DNA from: Alphaproteobacteria bacterium
Lineage (GTDB): Bacteria; Pseudomonadota; Alphaproteobacteria; Rhizobiales; Xanthobacteraceae
Reading direction: 5' to 3'
Length of the DNA stretch: 64,000 nt
Assembly (NCBI GenBank): GCA_037200445.1
Contig: JBBCGH010000001.1
Coordinates: 5,716,001-5,780,000, forward strand
Part shown: piece by piece, positions 52,520 to 61,288 of the stretch
Position numbering within the stretch: the first letter of the stretch is position 1
Layout: every line of letters begins with the position of its first letter
Notes under the pieces: model-generated
Seen by the model: only the letters and a program-made list of their open reading frames with translations
Told to the model about the DNA's origin: nothing
The model's database searches: none
Position numbers and translations under genes: made by a program

Positions 52520-53422
52520 ATGAGCAAACAAAAAATCGGCTACATCGGCGTCGGGCTGATGGGCCACGGCGCGGCAAAGAATATTCTGGAGAAGGGCCAT
52601 CCGCTCACCGTCATGGGCCATCGCAACCGCGCGCCGGTCGACGACCTGATGAAGCGCGGCGCCAAGGAGGACAAGAGCGCGGCCGAGATCGCGCGCGCGA
52701 GCGACATCCTGTTCCTCTGCCTCCCCTCCACGGTCGAGGTCGAGGCAACGATCTACGGCGCGGGCGGCGTACTGGAAGGCGCCCATGCGGGGCTGATCGT
52801 CGTCGACTCGACCACTGCCGACCCGAATTCGACGCGCCGCATTGCAGCCGACCTCGCCGTCAAAGGCGCGCGCATGCTCGATGCGCCGCTCGGCCGCACA
52901 CCGAAAGAGGCCGAGGAAGGCAAGCTCTCGACCTATGTGGGCGGCGACGATGCGACCTTCGCGGCGGTGAAGCCCATCTTCGACACCTATGCGGACACCG
53001 TCATCCACGTCGGCGCGCTCGGGATGGGCCACACGCTCAAGCTCATCAACAATTTCATCTCGATCGGCACCGCCGCGATCATCTCGGAAGCTGCAGCGAC
53101 CGCCGCCAAGGTCGGCGTCGACATGCGCAAGTTCTACGAGGTGATCTCGGCCGGCGGCGCGAACTCGAAGATGTTCCAGATGATGATGCCGTGGGTGCTC
53201 GACGGCGACGACAGCCACCTGAAAGGCCCGCTACGCATCGCCGGCAAGGATCTGCGCTTCTATACCAGGCTTGCCGAACAGGCCCCGGCAGCGGCCTTCA
53301 TCGCGCAGGCCGTGAACCAGACGCTGCACCTCTTCAACACGCGCGGCCATGGCGACCGCTTCCTGCCGGTGCTCCCGGGGCTCATAGCAGAGTTGAACGG
53401 CGCGAAGATCCGCGATCTTTGA
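52520..53422 (+). CDS. NAD-binding beta-hydroxyacid dehydrogenase (3-hydroxyisobutyrate dehydrogenase family)
   Basis: This 300-residue enzyme starts MSKQKIGYIGVGLMGHGAAK (Rossmann GxGxxG). The substrate motif is DAPLGRTPKEAEEGKLS (the family DAPVSGG position is altered to DAPLGRT), and the catalytic Lys is in GHTLKLINNF. AAAGGAGAA precedes the ATG. It reduces or oxidises 3-hydroxyacids or tartronate semialdehyde. It is the first gene of a CoA-linked cluster that ends with a second member of the same family (55780-56718). Confidence 0.9.
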   Translation: MSKQKIGYIGVGLMGHGAAKNILEKGHPLTVMGHRNRAPVDDLMKRGAKEDKSAAEIARASDILFLCLPSTVEVEATIYGAGGVLEGAHAGLIVVDSTTADPNSTRRIAADLAVKGARMLDAPLGRTPKEAEEGKLSTYVGGDDATFAAVKPIFDTYADTVIHVGALGMGHTLKLINNFISIGTAAIISEAAATAAKVGVDMRKFYEVISAGGANSKMFQMMMPWVLDGDDSHLKGPLRIAGKDLRFYTRLAEQAPAAAFIAQAVNQTLHLFNTRGHGDRFLPVLPGLIAELNGAKIRDL

Positions 53423-53453
53423 CGCTGTGCGCCGCGTTCGCTAGCGTTCCGCC

Positions 53454-54617
53454 ATGGGAGAAAGCGCCAACCTGCCGCTCGCCGGCGTCACCGTCGTCGA
53501 GCTGTGCCACAGCGTCGCCGGCCCCTACGCGGGCTCGATCCTCGCCGACCTCGGCGCCGACGTGATCAAGGTGGAGAGCCCCGACAAGGGCGACTACGCG
53601 CGCGACTGGGGGCCGCCCTTCGCGCACGGCACATCCACGCTGTTTCATGTGCTCAACCACAACAAGCGCGGGCTCGCGCTCGATCTGCGCGACCGCATCA
53701 CCTGCGAGCGGCTGATTGCGTTCATCCTCGATCATGCCGACGTGGTGCTGCAGAACATGCGGCCGGGCGCGATCGACAAGCTCGGGCTCGGCACCACGGC
53801 GCTGCGCGCGAAGAAGCCGTCGCTCATCTACTGCGACCTCGGCGCCTACGGGCGCACCGGCCCCTTCAAGGATCGCCCCGGCTACGATCCGCTGATGCAG
53901 GCGCATGGCGGCATCATGAGCATCACGGGCGTGGAAGGCGGCGAGCCGGTGCGCGTCGGCTGTTCGATCGTCGATCAGGGTGCCGGGATGTGGGCCGCGG
54001 TGGGCATCCTGGCAGCGCTCAACCGCCGCCATGTGACCGGCGAAGGCTGCCATGTCTCGACCTCGCTGTTCGAAACTGCGATCGGTTGGATGGGGGCGCA
54101 GATCGGCGCCTATCTCGCCGGGGGCAAGATGCGCCGCCCGATGGGATCGGGCGTTGCCGAGATCGTGCCGCATCAGGCTTTTCCGGCGAGCGACGGCTAC
54201 ATCATGGTGGCGGCGGGCAATGACAACCTGTTCGGCGCACTGTGCGGCGCGTTGGAGCGCGACTTCGCGACGGACCCGCGCTTTATCACGAACTCCAGGC
54301 GCGTCGAGAACCGCCACACGCTGATCCCGATGCTGGAAGAGATTTTCCGTGCGCGGTCGATCGCCGAATGGCTGGCGCGGCTCGACGCGGCGGGCGTGCC
54401 GGCGGCGCCGATCGAGAACGTCGCGCAGGTCGCCGCGTCCGCGCAGACTGCCGCGCTCGGCATGCTGCAGAAGGCGCCCGACCTCGACATGACGCTTACC
54501 GGCCTGCCGCTCGAATTAGACGGCGTGCGCCCGCCCTATCGCCACTCCGCGCCAACGCTCGGCGAGCACAACGACCTTCTCGCCGAACTGCCCGCCCAAA
54601 AGAAAGCCGCGTCATGA
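53454..54617 (+). CDS. CaiB/BaiF-type family III CoA-transferase
   Basis: This 387-residue protein has the family N-terminus LAGVTVVELCHSVAGPYAGS, LADLGADVIKVESPDKGDYA and a catalytic Asp region PGYDPLMQAHGGIMSITG. It transfers CoA between carboxylic acids. It lies 31 bp after the dehydrogenase gene and overlaps the enoyl-CoA hydratase gene by 4 bp (ATGA). Confidence 0.92.
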   Translation: MGESANLPLAGVTVVELCHSVAGPYAGSILADLGADVIKVESPDKGDYARDWGPPFAHGTSTLFHVLNHNKRGLALDLRDRITCERLIAFILDHADVVLQNMRPGAIDKLGLGTTALRAKKPSLIYCDLGAYGRTGPFKDRPGYDPLMQAHGGIMSITGVEGGEPVRVGCSIVDQGAGMWAAVGILAALNRRHVTGEGCHVSTSLFETAIGWMGAQIGAYLAGGKMRRPMGSGVAEIVPHQAFPASDGYIMVAAGNDNLFGALCGALERDFATDPRFITNSRRVENRHTLIPMLEEIFRARSIAEWLARLDAAGVPAAPIENVAQVAASAQTAALGMLQKAPDLDMTLTGLPLELDGVRPPYRHSAPTLGEHNDLLAELPAQKKAAS

Positions 54618-55411
54618 AAGACCTCAAATACGAGACCCTCGCGCTGGAGGAGCCGGGCGAGCATCTCCTCGTGGTGCGCATCAACCGTCCCGAGGTGCGC
54701 AACGCGATCTCCACGCAAGTCGGCGCCGATCTGCACGACGTGTTCACGCGGCTGATCAACGACAGTCGAGATTATCGCTGCGTGATCCTGACCGGCACCG
54801 GGGACAAGGCGTTCTGCGCCGGCGGCGACCTGAAAGAGCGCAACGGCATGACCGACGAGGCGTGGCTCAAGCAGCACGCGCTGTTCGAGCGCATGACGCT
54901 CTCGCTGCTCGACTGCCCGATCCCGCTGATCGGCGCGGTAAACGGCGCGGCCTTCGGCGGCGGCTGCGAACTGATCCTCACCTGCGACTTCGCCTATGCG
55001 AGCACCACCGCGCGCTTCGGCCTGCCCGAGATCACGCTCGGCATCATGCCCGGCGCGGGCGGCACGCAATTCCTGCCGCGCACGGTCGGGGCGCGCCGCG
55101 CCAAGGAGATCCTGCTCACGGGCCGGCCGTTCTCTGCCGAGCAGGCGCTGGACTGGGGCGTGGTCAACAAGCTCTGCGCGCCCGACAAGTTGATGGAAGA
55201 GACGATCGCGACCGCGCAGGCGATCGCCAGCAACGCGCCGATCGCGACGCGGCAGGCGAAGCGCTCGATGCATTACGGCATGCAGATGGACCTGCGCTCC
55301 GCGCTGTTTTTCGAGATCGATGTCTACAACAAGATGGTCGGCACGCAGGACCGGCTCGAGGGCGTGCGCGCCTTCAACGAGAAGCGCAAGCCGAACTTCA
55401 AAGGCCGCTGA
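54614..55411 (+). CDS. Enoyl-CoA hydratase/isomerase family protein
   Basis: This 265-residue crotonase has the first oxyanion segment AFCAGGDLKERNGMTD, the second AVNGAAFGGGCELILTCD, and the acid/base region GLPEITLGIMPGAGGTQ with two conserved glutamates. It matches true hydratases better than the 10292 homologue does. ATGA overlap with the CoA-transferase indicates coupled translation and a joint role: activate an acid, then hydrate its enoyl-CoA. Confidence 0.92.
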   Translation: MKDLKYETLALEEPGEHLLVVRINRPEVRNAISTQVGADLHDVFTRLINDSRDYRCVILTGTGDKAFCAGGDLKERNGMTDEAWLKQHALFERMTLSLLDCPIPLIGAVNGAAFGGGCELILTCDFAYASTTARFGLPEITLGIMPGAGGTQFLPRTVGARRAKEILLTGRPFSAEQALDWGVVNKLCAPDKLMEETIATAQAIASNAPIATRQAKRSMHYGMQMDLRSALFFEIDVYNKMVGTQDRLEGVRAFNEKRKPNFKGR

Positions 55412-55435
55412 ATTTCAGCATAACAGGAGCAAGTC

Positions 55436-55771
55436 ATGGCCAAGGCACCGCCTTCCGCCAAGCGCGACCGCATCAAGAGCTTCGTTCCGGCGCTGGTCGA
55501 TTACACCAATGACGTCGTCTACGGCGACCTGTGGGAGCGCAAAGGGCTCTCGAAGCGCGACCGCAGCCTGATCACGGTCGCGGCGCTGATCGCGACCTAC
55601 CGGCCGGAGCAGCTCGAGACGCATCTCGGACGCGCACTCAATAACGGCGTCACCCAGGAAGAAATCAGCGAGGTCATCACCCACCTTGCGTTCTACGCGG
55701 GCTGGCCGGCCGCGATGTCGGCGGCGCAGCTTGCCTATACGGTGGTCGTCGAAGGCAAGAAGAGCGAGTGA
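55436..55771 (+). CDS. Carboxymuconolactone decarboxylase family protein
   Basis: This 111-residue all-alpha protein has KRDRSLITVAALIATYRPEQ and HLAFYAGWPAAMSAAQLA, the CMD signature. It has no CxxC, so it is not an AhpD-type peroxidase. It lies 24 bp after the hydratase gene and 8 bp before the second dehydrogenase. A decarboxylase or an accessory role are both possible; the reaction here is unknown. Confidence 0.88.
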   Translation: MAKAPPSAKRDRIKSFVPALVDYTNDVVYGDLWERKGLSKRDRSLITVAALIATYRPEQLETHLGRALNNGVTQEEISEVITHLAFYAGWPAAMSAAQLAYTVVVEGKKSE

Positions 55772-55779
55772 GGAAAACA

Positions 55780-56718
55780 ATGGCAAAGGACACGCTGGTC
55801 GGGTTCATCGGGCTCGGCACCATGGGCGGCAAGATGGCTGCGAACCTGCAGAAGGCCGGATACAAACTCGTTGTGCACGACCTGACCCGGCAGGCCGCAA
55901 GCCATCATCTCAATGCCGGCGCCGTATGGGCCGACTCACCGCGCAAGGTCGCCGAGCAGTGCGACGTACTGTTTACCTCGCTCCCCGAGCCGACGGATGT
56001 GGAAGGCGTCGCGGCGGGCGACAGCGGCCTGCTCGCCGGCATCGCTAAGGACGCGGCCTGGTTCGACCTGTCGACCAATTCGCCGAGCGTGGTGAAGAAG
56101 CTCAACGCGACCTTCGCGGAGAAGGGCGCTCACATGCTCGACGCACCGGTGAGCGGCGGCCCGGCGGGGGCAGCCTCCGGCAAACTCGCGATCTGGGTCG
56201 GCGGCGAGAAGTCGGCCTTCGACAGGTTCAAGCCGGTGCTCGACGCGATGGGCGACAAGGCCGCCTACATCGGTCCGATCGGCGCCGCCACCATCGCCAA
56301 GCTGGTGCACAACATGTCGAGCTATGCGGTGACCTGCGCGGTCGCCGAAACGTTCGCGCTCGGCATCAAGGCGGGCGTCGAGCCGCTCGCGCTGTGGAAC
56401 GCGGTGCGCATGGGCGCGGCCGGGCGGCGCCAGACCTTCGACGTAGTGATCGATCAGTACCTGCCCAACAACTACGACCCGCCGGCGTTTGCGCTCAAGC
56501 TCGCGCACAAGGACGTGTCGCTCGCCAATCAGCTCGGCCGCGAACTCGGCCTGCCGATGCGCATCTGCAATCTCACGCTCGCCGAAATGACCGAGGCGAT
56601 GAGCCGCGGCTGGGAGGGGCGCGACTCGCGCGCCGTGATGCTGCTCTCCCAGGAGCGCGCGGGCATCAAGGTTGCGGTCGAGCCGGAGAAGATCAAGGCG
56701 GCGCTGGCGGAGAAGTAG
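55780..56718 (+). CDS. NAD-binding beta-hydroxyacid dehydrogenase (3-hydroxyisobutyrate dehydrogenase family)
   Basis: This 312-residue enzyme has LVGFIGLGTMGGKMAANLQK, MLDAPVSGGPAGAASGKLA with an intact DAPVSGG, and the catalytic Lys in IAKLVHNMSSYAV. Its motifs are closer to consensus than those of the 52520 paralogue. GAGGAAA lies ahead of ATG 55780. It ends the cluster 52520-56718, with a 129-bp repeat 30 bp downstream. Confidence 0.9.
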   Translation: MAKDTLVGFIGLGTMGGKMAANLQKAGYKLVVHDLTRQAASHHLNAGAVWADSPRKVAEQCDVLFTSLPEPTDVEGVAAGDSGLLAGIAKDAAWFDLSTNSPSVVKKLNATFAEKGAHMLDAPVSGGPAGAASGKLAIWVGGEKSAFDRFKPVLDAMGDKAAYIGPIGAATIAKLVHNMSSYAVTCAVAETFALGIKAGVEPLALWNAVRMGAAGRRQTFDVVIDQYLPNNYDPPAFALKLAHKDVSLANQLGRELGLPMRICNLTLAEMTEAMSRGWEGRDSRAVMLLSQERAGIKVAVEPEKIKAALAEK

Positions 56719-56747
56719 GCGCCGCGCAGATCGACCGCAGTATTTGC

Positions 56748-56876
56748 GCCCTCTCCCCTTGTGGGAGAGGGCTGCTCAAACTTTCAACACGGAAGCTTAG
56801 GTGAGGGGTCAGTAACCCCTCACCCAACTGAGCATGTTAGATTCCTGCGATGCCCTCTCCCACAAGGGGAGAGGGC
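56748..56876. repeat. 129-bp three-hairpin dispersed repeat, copy 2
   Basis: This has the same structure and exactly the same length as the element at 28145-28273: terminal palindromic arms GCCCTCTCCCC...GGGGAGAGGGC and a central GTGAGGGG/CCCCTCAC hairpin. The arms are well conserved while the linkers differ. It lies between convergent genes (dehydrogenase and alpha/beta hydrolase), where it may end transcription from both sides. Confidence 0.88.
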
Positions 56877-56909
56877 AAAAATTGCGGACGCTGTGAATCC
56901 TGGCCCGCT

Positions 56910-57767
56910 CTAAATCGGATTCCGCTTCAGGTGCGCCAGCATCAACGCATTCACCTGCTCCGGCATCTGGTCTGCGGTGAAATGCCCGCCGCCGGGCAGC
57001 ACAGCGAATTCATAAGGGCCTGACACCCACTCACGCGTCCATTCAGCGGCGGGGCGGCCGACCGTGTCGTCGGCGTCGCCCCAGATGTAGAGCGTCGGTA
57101 CGCGAATGACGCCGAGCGGCGAGCGGATCGCGCCGCGCGCACGATACCAGGCGAGCGCCGCCTCCATGGCGGCCGGATTGCCGAGCACCGCAAGGTGCTT
57201 CTCCTGCGCGGCTTTCGGCACACAGGCCGCATCCCAGCGCACGCGCAGCCATTCGGCATCGTTCGCGAGCACGACCGCGGCGGCGCCCGGCTCGAGAAAT
57301 GCGCGGTGATGGCGCGATCGCTGCTTCTGCTCGCCGTCGGGCAAGGCAAGCGCGCGGTTGAAGGCGTTCGGATGCGGGCGCGACAGGATCGTGAGCGAGG
57401 CAAGCCGCTCGGGATACTTGTCGGCGATGCCCCACGCGATGCTGCCGCCCCAGTCGTGGCCGACGAGATGAAAGCGCGTGAGCCCGAGCTTGCCCGCGAT
57501 CTGCATCGGATCGTCGACGAGCCGGTCGAACACATAGCTGTCCGTGTTGGCGGGATCAGGCCGCGCGGCCGGCGAATAGCCGCGCTGGCTCGGCGCAATC
57601 GCGCGGTAGCCAGCATTTGCCACCGCCGCGATCTGCGCATCCCAGTGATGGAAAGACTCGGCAAAGCCATGCAGCAGCAGCACCGGCGCGCCCTCACTGG
57701 GCCCGTCGATCAACACATCGAACGTGAGCCCGGGCGCCGTCGTGATCTGGTGAACTTGCGCCATCAT
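56910..57767 (-). CDS. Alpha/beta hydrolase (epoxide hydrolase/haloalkane dehalogenase-like)
   Basis: This 285-residue hydrolase has the oxyanion motif LLLHGFAESFHHWD, the nucleophile Asp in LVGHDWGGSIAWG, a late acid LYIWGDADDTVG and the catalytic His in LPGGGHFTADQMPE. An Asp nucleophile in GHDWGG points to the epoxide hydrolase/dehalogenase branch rather than an esterase. It overlaps the upstream nitronate-monooxygenase-like gene by 4 bp, so the two are co-translated. Confidence 0.9.
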   Translation of the reverse strand: MMAQVHQITTAPGLTFDVLIDGPSEGAPVLLLHGFAESFHHWDAQIAAVANAGYRAIAPSQRGYSPAARPDPANTDSYVFDRLVDDPMQIAGKLGLTRFHLVGHDWGGSIAWGIADKYPERLASLTILSRPHPNAFNRALALPDGEQKQRSRHHRAFLEPGAAAVVLANDAEWLRVRWDAACVPKAAQEKHLAVLGNPAAMEAALAWYRARGAIRSPLGVIRVPTLYIWGDADDTVGRPAAEWTREWVSGPYEFAVLPGGGHFTADQMPEQVNALMLAHLKRNPI

Positions 57768-58729
57768 GCCACGCGATAGCGGTTCGAGCCCGCGAGCAAC
57801 GCGGAGGCTTCCTTGACCATGCGGTCGACCACGTCCCTGGCCGGCGGAATGTCCGAGATCATGTCGACGCCCTCGCCCGCGATGACCGCCGCGGTATCGA
57901 AGTCGCCGCCCTCGCGCGCTTTGTCGTAGCGCGCGGCCTCATCAGTCTGGTGCTGCATCAGCTCGGCCTCGCGGCCGCGCCAGCGCTCGGAGAATTCGTT
58001 GCGCAGCACCCGGCCGGTGTAGGGCGCGGGCCAGACGTTGCGGCGCGCGATATCGAACAGGATGCTACGGATGGTCTTGTCGCCGCTCGCCGATACGATG
58101 CGTTCCTTGGCGGCGTGCGGACCCATCGCCTCCTGCGTCGCGTAAAAGCGTGTGCCGACCAGCGCGCCGTCGGCGCCGAGCATCAGCGCGGCGGCAAGCC
58201 CGCGCCCATCCGCGACGCCGCCCGCGGCCGCGACCGGGACGCCGCGCGCCGCATCCACCACCGCCGGCACCAGCGCGAAGGTGCCACGTGAGTGGCCGTG
58301 GCCGCCCGCCTCTGCGCCCTGCGCGATCAGAACGTCCGCGCCGTTCGCGATGCCATCTCTGGCCTGCTCGACGGTCTGCACCTGGCAGATCATCAGCGCG
58401 CCGGCGCGCTTGATCTTCTCCACGTGTGGCTTCACGTCGCCGAACGACAACATGATCGCGGCCGGCTTGCGCTCCAGCGCGATGTCGAGCAGCCGCGGAT
58501 TACGCGCCATGCTCCAGGTGATGAAGCCGACGCCGACGCGCGCACTGCCCGCCGCATCGAGCTCGCGGGTGAGCCAACTCTCGTTGCCGTAGCCGCCGCC
58601 GATGATGCCGAAGCCGCCGGCCGCCGTGACGGTCGCGGCGAGATGCCCATCCGCCACGATGTCCATCGGCGCCAGCATGATGGGGTGCTCGACGCGCAAG
58701 AGCTCCGTCAATCGGGTGGAAATCGTCAT
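57764..58729 (-). CDS. Nitronate monooxygenase/2-nitropropane dioxygenase-like FMN protein
   Basis: This 321-residue TIM-barrel flavoprotein begins MTISTRLTELLRVEHPIMLA and has GGFGIIGGGYGNESW, the FMN-binding AQGAEAGGHGHSRGTF (His as likely general base) and AAGGVADGRGLAAALMLGAD. Such enzymes oxidise nitronates or act as enoyl reductases. ATG 58729 is the family start; the longer open frame reaches into the divergent lytic transglycosylase gene. It leads the two-gene unit with the hydrolase. Confidence 0.87.
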   Translation of the reverse strand: MTISTRLTELLRVEHPIMLAPMDIVADGHLAATVTAAGGFGIIGGGYGNESWLTRELDAAGSARVGVGFITWSMARNPRLLDIALERKPAAIMLSFGDVKPHVEKIKRAGALMICQVQTVEQARDGIANGADVLIAQGAEAGGHGHSRGTFALVPAVVDAARGVPVAAAGGVADGRGLAAALMLGADGALVGTRFYATQEAMGPHAAKERIVSASGDKTIRSILFDIARRNVWPAPYTGRVLRNEFSERWRGREAELMQHQTDEAARYDKAREGGDFDTAAVIAGEGVDMISDIPPARDVVDRMVKEASALLAGSNRYRVA

Positions 58730-58758
58730 TTGACCCTCCGGCCCGACGCACACTAAAC

Positions 58759-59976
58759 GTGAATCGAATGGCGCCTCAAGCCGACCGATTCTTGCGCTTT
58801 CTGATTGGGCTTGCGCTATTCGCGGCGCTTTGCGCGCAGGCACATGCGCAACAGCCAAAGGTGCCAGAGAGCTTCGCGCCACTCATCGCCTCACTTTGGC
58901 CCGACGCGCAGGGGCGCGGCATTTCGCGCAAGACGTTCGATCTGGCCTTCGCGGGCCTGACGCCCGACCCGCGCGTTGCGGCGCTCACGGTGCGCCAGCC
59001 CGAATATGGCGCGCCGGTCGCGACCTATCTGGCGCGCATCGCGTCGCAAGCACGCATCCAGGGCGCAGCGCGCAAGGCACGCGACTGGAAGCCGACGCTC
59101 GACGCGATCGAGACGCAATACGGCGTCGACCGCTGGATTATCCTGGCGCTGTGGGGGATCGAGACCGCGTTCGGCGCGAACAGCGGTGGGTTCGACGTGA
59201 TCCGCTCGCTCGCCACGCTGGTGGCGATCGGCTATCGCGCCGACTACTTCCGCGACGAATTGCTCGCCGCGCTGCAGGTCCTGCAGCAAGGCCATGTCGC
59301 GCGCGAGAAGATGATCGGCTCATGGGCCGGCGCGATGGGCCAGCCGCAGTTCATGCCGTCGAACTTCCTGGAGCTGGCGGTCGATTCTTCCGGCGACGGC
59401 CGCAAGGACATCTGGGCAAGTGTGCCGGACGTGCTCGGATCGATTGCCAATTTCCTAAGAGCTTGGGGCTGGAAGGCCGGCCGCGCGTGGGGCTGCGAGG
59501 TTCTCGTGCCGCAGGGCTTCGACCATCGCCGCAGCCGCGCGAGTTACACCGAATGGGCGGCGCTGGGGCTGACGCGCGCCGACGGCGAGCCGCTGCCTGA
59601 GGGCAACGCGATCCTGTTCTTCCCGAGCGGCGCAAGCGGGCCCGCGTTTCTGGTCGGCGAGAATTTCGAAGTGATCAAGCGCTACAACAATTCCGATGTG
59701 TTCGCACTCGCCGCAACGCAGATCGCCGATCGCGCGCAAGGGCACGGCGGCATCCGCGCCGCATGGCCGGCGAACGACCGGCAGCTCACGCGTGATGAAC
59801 GCATCGTGCTCCAGAAGCGGATGAAGGAGCTCGGCCATCCGGTGAACGACCTCGAAGGGCGCATCGACTTCGACCTGCGCGACGAGATCAGGCTGGAACA
59901 GGCGAAACACGGCATGACGCCGGACGGGCATCCGACCCGCGAACTGCTGCAAAAAATCGGGGCGACGCCCAGATAG
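58759..59976 (+). CDS. Lytic murein transglycosylase (MltB-like) with peptidoglycan-binding domain
   Basis: This protein of about 405 residues has a signal peptide (FLRFLIGLALFAALCAQAHA, then Q), a GH103/SLT_2 catalytic domain with catalytic Glu135 in LWGIETAFGANSGG, and AMGQPQFMPSNFLE. A C-terminal peptidoglycan-binding domain covers about residues 340-400 (LQKRMKELGHPVNDLEGRID). It cleaves the MurNAc-GlcNAc bond in the periplasm. GTG 58759 is used; ATG 58768 is an equally likely start. Its TAG is followed at once by the 59977 repeat. Confidence 0.92.
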   Translation: MNRMAPQADRFLRFLIGLALFAALCAQAHAQQPKVPESFAPLIASLWPDAQGRGISRKTFDLAFAGLTPDPRVAALTVRQPEYGAPVATYLARIASQARIQGAARKARDWKPTLDAIETQYGVDRWIILALWGIETAFGANSGGFDVIRSLATLVAIGYRADYFRDELLAALQVLQQGHVAREKMIGSWAGAMGQPQFMPSNFLELAVDSSGDGRKDIWASVPDVLGSIANFLRAWGWKAGRAWGCEVLVPQGFDHRRSRASYTEWAALGLTRADGEPLPEGNAILFFPSGASGPAFLVGENFEVIKRYNNSDVFALAATQIADRAQGHGGIRAAWPANDRQLTRDERIVLQKRMKELGHPVNDLEGRIDFDLRDEIRLEQAKHGMTPDGHPTRELLQKIGATPR

Positions 59977-60082
59977 CCCTCACCCTGAGGAGCGCGAAGC
60001 GCGTCTCGAAGGGCGAGGGCGTGCGCTCCGAGCATGTGGCCATCCTTCGAGACGGGCGCTTTGCGCCCTCCTCAGGATGAGG
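59977..60082. repeat. Inverted-repeat element between convergent genes (CCCTCACCCTGAGGAGCGCG type)
   Basis: The left arm CCTCACCCTGAGGAGCGCG (from 59978), followed by CGTCTCGAAGG, mirrors the right part CCTTCGAGACG followed by GCCCTCCTCAGGATGAGG (ending 60082), with mismatches. It begins right after the lytic transglycosylase stop, and its right end includes the TGA stop (60074-60072) of the minus-strand PrpF-like gene. It may act as a bidirectional terminator. Confidence 0.8.
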
Positions 60083-61166
60083 AGAGGAGCTTCCTTGGCA
60101 CCAGCACCTCGCCCTTCATGATCGGGCGCGCGGTGCGCAATGTGCCGGCGACGACATCCATGTCGGCGCCCTTTCCCTTGGTGTGCAGCAGGACATCGAC
60201 CATGCCGGATGGGTGCTCGATCCAGACGGTGCGCGGGTTCGCGCTGTCGGGCTTTGCCAATTCGTGCGCGATCGAGCCTTCGAGCGCGCAGGCGGCGGCG
60301 ACGCACACCGCGCCGGTGACGGCGTGCGCGGCGTGCAGCGCATGCGGGGTCAGATAGCGCGACGTGATGGTGCCGTTCGCGTCGCGCGGGGCTGAGAGCA
60401 ATCCCACTTTCGGGATCACCTTGTCGGAGACATCGCCGAAACCCATGCGGCGGCCGGCTTCGAGGCGAATCGGCTCGATTTTCGCAAAGAGCTCCTTGTT
60501 CAGATTGATCTCGGCCCTGCCCTCGGTGCCGGTCAGCCCGAAATCCGTCGCGCGCATCATGATCATCGGCATCGCGACGTCGATGCAGGTCACCTCGATG
60601 CCATTGATGACGTCGCGCACGTTACCGGTCGGCAGCAGCTTGCCGGACACGGAGCCGACCACGTCCATGAAATTGAGCACGATCGGCGCCGCCGTGCCGG
60701 GCACGCCGTCGATGCGCGCATCGCCGGTGTACTGCACGGACTTGCCGGGCGTCTTGACGATTGCCTCGATGCGCGCCTCGGTGTTCACATTGTAGACCAT
60801 CACATGGGTTTCGCCGTCTGCCGCCTCGATCATCCCGGTCTCGATGCCGAACGGCGCAACGCCGGCCAGCATGTTGCCGCAGGACGGCGCGGTATCGACG
60901 ATCGGCTTGCCGATATCGACCTGCGCAAAGAGATAATCGAGATCGACGCCGGGGCGCGCCGACTTCGACACGATCGCGACCTTGCTGGTGAGCGTGTCGG
61001 CGCCGCCGAGCCCGTCGATCTGGCGCGGGTCGGGCGAGCCCATCGCGGCAAGCAGCACGCGGTCGCGCGCAGCGACGTCCTGCGGGAGATCGCTCGCCTT
61101 GAAATAAGGCCCGCGCGAGGTCCCGCCGCGCATGAAAATGACCGGAATGCCGACAAGATCGCTCAT
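60072..61166 (-). CDS. PrpF/4-oxalomesaconate tautomerase family protein
   Basis: This 364-residue DAP-epimerase-fold isomerase begins MSDLVGIPVIFMRGGTSRGP and has a catalytic Cys region DTAPSCGNMLAGVAPFG and a second site ALHAAHAVTGAVCVAAA. The family includes methylaconitate isomerase (PrpF) and 4-oxalomesaconate tautomerase (GalD). ATG 61166 is chosen over a frame 16 codons longer. It follows the TRAP transporter gene by 122 bp on the same strand, which suggests use of an imported unsaturated tricarboxylate. The last three serine codons and stop come from the flanking repeat. Confidence 0.88.
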   Translation of the reverse strand: MSDLVGIPVIFMRGGTSRGPYFKASDLPQDVAARDRVLLAAMGSPDPRQIDGLGGADTLTSKVAIVSKSARPGVDLDYLFAQVDIGKPIVDTAPSCGNMLAGVAPFGIETGMIEAADGETHVMVYNVNTEARIEAIVKTPGKSVQYTGDARIDGVPGTAAPIVLNFMDVVGSVSGKLLPTGNVRDVINGIEVTCIDVAMPMIMMRATDFGLTGTEGRAEINLNKELFAKIEPIRLEAGRRMGFGDVSDKVIPKVGLLSAPRDANGTITSRYLTPHALHAAHAVTGAVCVAAACALEGSIAHELAKPDSANPRTVWIEHPSGMVDVLLHTKGKGADMDVVAGTLRTARPIMKGEVLVPRKLLSSS

Positions 61167-61288
61167 GAGGGGAAAGCCTTTGTTGCCGCGCTCAGATCGC
61201 GCCGCAATGCGCATAAGTCAATGCGCCGCCGCTCAACCCTGCCCTGCGATGGGTGAACGCTGCCCGCCGCCCTGGCGGCCGGCCTGCG

